Below are positions 32,751-33,833 of a stretch of 33,833 bases of DNA, piece after piece; position 1 is the first letter of the stretch, and each line of letters opens with the position of its first letter. The notes beneath the pieces were generated by a model. The model was not told where the DNA came from and made no database searches. It saw only the letters and a list, made by a program, of their open reading frames with translations. The stretch comes from Pyrinomonadaceae bacterium (GTDB lineage: Bacteria; Acidobacteriota; Blastocatellia; Pyrinomonadales; Pyrinomonadaceae). Both the position numbers and the translations under genes were made by a program. Where the stretch lies: contig JAVEDE010000101.1 in the NCBI GenBank assembly GCA_030841105.1, positions 1 through 33,833 of the forward strand, in the 5' to 3' direction.

Positions 32751-33833
32751 ATGGCGACTGCAACCGACAGTGAAGACGTTCTCGTCACGCAACGCGACTT
32801 TGAAGAGTTGCGCGGCGACGTGTCCGCCAGCCCCCTGTGGAATCGCGACCTTGCGCCGACGACGATCCGCGAGCGCACTTGGACGACATGGAACATCGCC
32901 GCGCTCTGGATCGGGATGAGCGTCGTGATCACGACCTACACGCTCGCCGGGGCGTTCATCGAGGCGGGCATGAACTGGTGGCAGGCGATGATCACGATCC
33001 TGCTCGGCAACACCATCGTCCTCATCCCGATGATCCTGAACGCGCACGCGGGCACGAAGTACGGCGTCTCGTTCCCGGTGCTCTGCCGCGCGGCGTTCGG
33101 CGTGCGGGGCGCGAACGTCCCGGCCATCCTGCGCGCGATTGTGGCCTGCGGGTGGTTCGGGATTCAGACGTGGATCGGCGGCACTGCGCTCGACGCACTG
33201 TTCGGCGCGATGTGGGGCGGCTGGAACAATTTGTTCGGCGGCGCACACGTGCTCGACGTCGCCCTGCACACTTGGATCGGGTTCTTCCTCTTCTGGTTCA
33301 TACAGGTGTTCATCATCCTCAAGGGTGTCGAGGGCATCAAGCATCTGGAAACGTGGTCTGCGCCGCTGCTGCTCGGCGGCGGCGCGGCGTTGCTCGCATG
33401 GGCTTCTTGGCGCGCGGGCGGGTTGGGACGCGTCCTCTCCGAGTCGAGCGCGTTGCAGAAGCAGCACAACTATTTCTGGACGATCTTCCCCGGCGCGCTC
33501 ACCGCCTCAGTCGGCTACTGGGCAACGCTCAGCCTCAACATCCCCGACTTCACGCGCTACGCCCGCTCGCAAAAATCGCAGATGATGGGTCAGGCGCTCG
33601 GCCTGCCGTTGACGATGACGGCCTTCGCCTTCATCGGCGTCGCCGTGACGAGCGCGACGCTGTTGATCTACGGCGTCGCGATCCCGAATCCGGTTGACCT
33701 GATGCAACGCTTCGACAGCGTCGCCGTCATCCTCTTCGCCACCGCCGTCATCTTCGCCGCGCAGTTGACCACCAACATGGCCGCCAACGTCGTCTCGCCC
33801 TCAAACGACTTCTCCAACCTCAACCCGAAACTG
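32751..33833 (+). CDS. NCS1-family nucleobase/hydantoin transporter (partial, cut at window end)
   Basis: An open frame of 361 codons from ATG 32751 to the last base with no stop, so the C-terminus lies outside the window. It is a polytopic membrane protein of the NCS1 family (Mhp1, CodB, PucI, FurE types), sodium- or proton-coupled importers of nucleobases, hydantoins or allantoin. Family marks: the N-terminal PLWNRDLAPTTIRERTWTTWNIAALWIG, the MILNAHAGTKYGVSFPVLCRAAFG loop, IPDFTRYARS, and TTNMAANVVSPSNDF near the end. It lies downstream of the dihydropyrimidinase with two envelope-protein genes between. Import of uracil, thymine, their dihydro forms or a hydantoin is the natural guess; specificity cannot be read by eye. 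Confidence 0.92.
   Translation, partial: MATATDSEDVLVTQRDFEELRGDVSASPLWNRDLAPTTIRERTWTTWNIAALWIGMSVVITTYTLAGAFIEAGMNWWQAMITILLGNTIVLIPMILNAHAGTKYGVSFPVLCRAAFGVRGANVPAILRAIVACGWFGIQTWIGGTALDALFGAMWGGWNNLFGGAHVLDVALHTWIGFFLFWFIQVFIILKGVEGIKHLETWSAPLLLGGGAALLAWASWRAGGLGRVLSESSALQKQHNYFWTIFPGALTASVGYWATLSLNIPDFTRYARSQKSQMMGQALGLPLTMTAFAFIGVAVTSATLLIYGVAIPNPVDLMQRFDSVAVILFATAVIFAAQLTTNMAANVVSPSNDFSNLNPKL

Overview
The window looks like a GC-rich chromosome segment from a Gram-negative environmental bacterium, most likely Acidobacteriota of the Blastocatellia/Pyrinomonadaceae type. That assignment is an inference. It rests on many multiheme c-type cytochromes served by a System II (ResB/CcsA) maturation pair, an outer-membrane barrel with a carboxypeptidase-like N-terminal domain, a secreted two-domain GlcG/HbpS-like protein and tandem DUF6328 membrane domains. 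No rRNA, tRNA, CRISPR array, transposase or prophage gene was seen.

Left part (1-18300), heme and electron transfer. On the minus strand, from about 3850 down to 57, lie a cytochrome with 9 heme sites (8 CXXCH plus one CX4CH), a 9-heme cytochrome, a tetraheme cytochrome and a small TPR lipoprotein. Next to them (8058 down to 4095, minus) are resB, ccsA and a membrane-anchored TPR protein; a paralogous TPR protein is transcribed the other way at 8415. A secreted GlcG/HbpS-like protein (9320-11512, minus) is divergent from a two-gene plus-strand unit: an outer-membrane beta-barrel (11886-14018) and a 1408-residue protein joining ten CXXCH motifs to a seven-repeat LVIVD-type beta-propeller (14065-18291). 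Together these genes encode about 32 covalent heme sites, their attachment machinery and a candidate outer-membrane conduit. This is the best candidate in the window for a little-described system.

Middle (18300-23530), mixed minus-strand genes: a ferredoxin/metallo-beta-lactamase fusion, a 50-residue DUF3309 membrane peptide, an M20 amidohydrolase, a tandem DUF6328 membrane protein and a secreted protein of unknown function with its own terminator and candidate promoter.

Right part (23530-33833), catabolism and transport. A minus-strand acyl-CoA synthetase is divergent from a plus-strand run of aldehyde dehydrogenase, class III aminotransferase, dihydropyrimidinase/hydantoinase and, after a lipoprotein and a SIMPL-domain protein, an NCS1 nucleobase transporter cut by the window end. 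This fits import and reductive breakdown of pyrimidines or hydantoins, with beta-amino acid transamination and aldehyde oxidation. Dihydropyrimidine dehydrogenase and beta-ureidopropionase are not in the window. Two small toxin-antitoxin-like pairs sit inside the run: hicB with a hicA broken by an in-frame TAG, followed by a diverged copy of the aldehyde dehydrogenase 3' end, and a DUF4258/YgiT-type zinc-finger pair.

Three intergenic spacers (609-683, 4811-4895, 19336-19451) carry long imperfect inverted repeats whose arms are built from degenerate tandem 7-mers. The 7-mer differs between loci but the architecture is the same.
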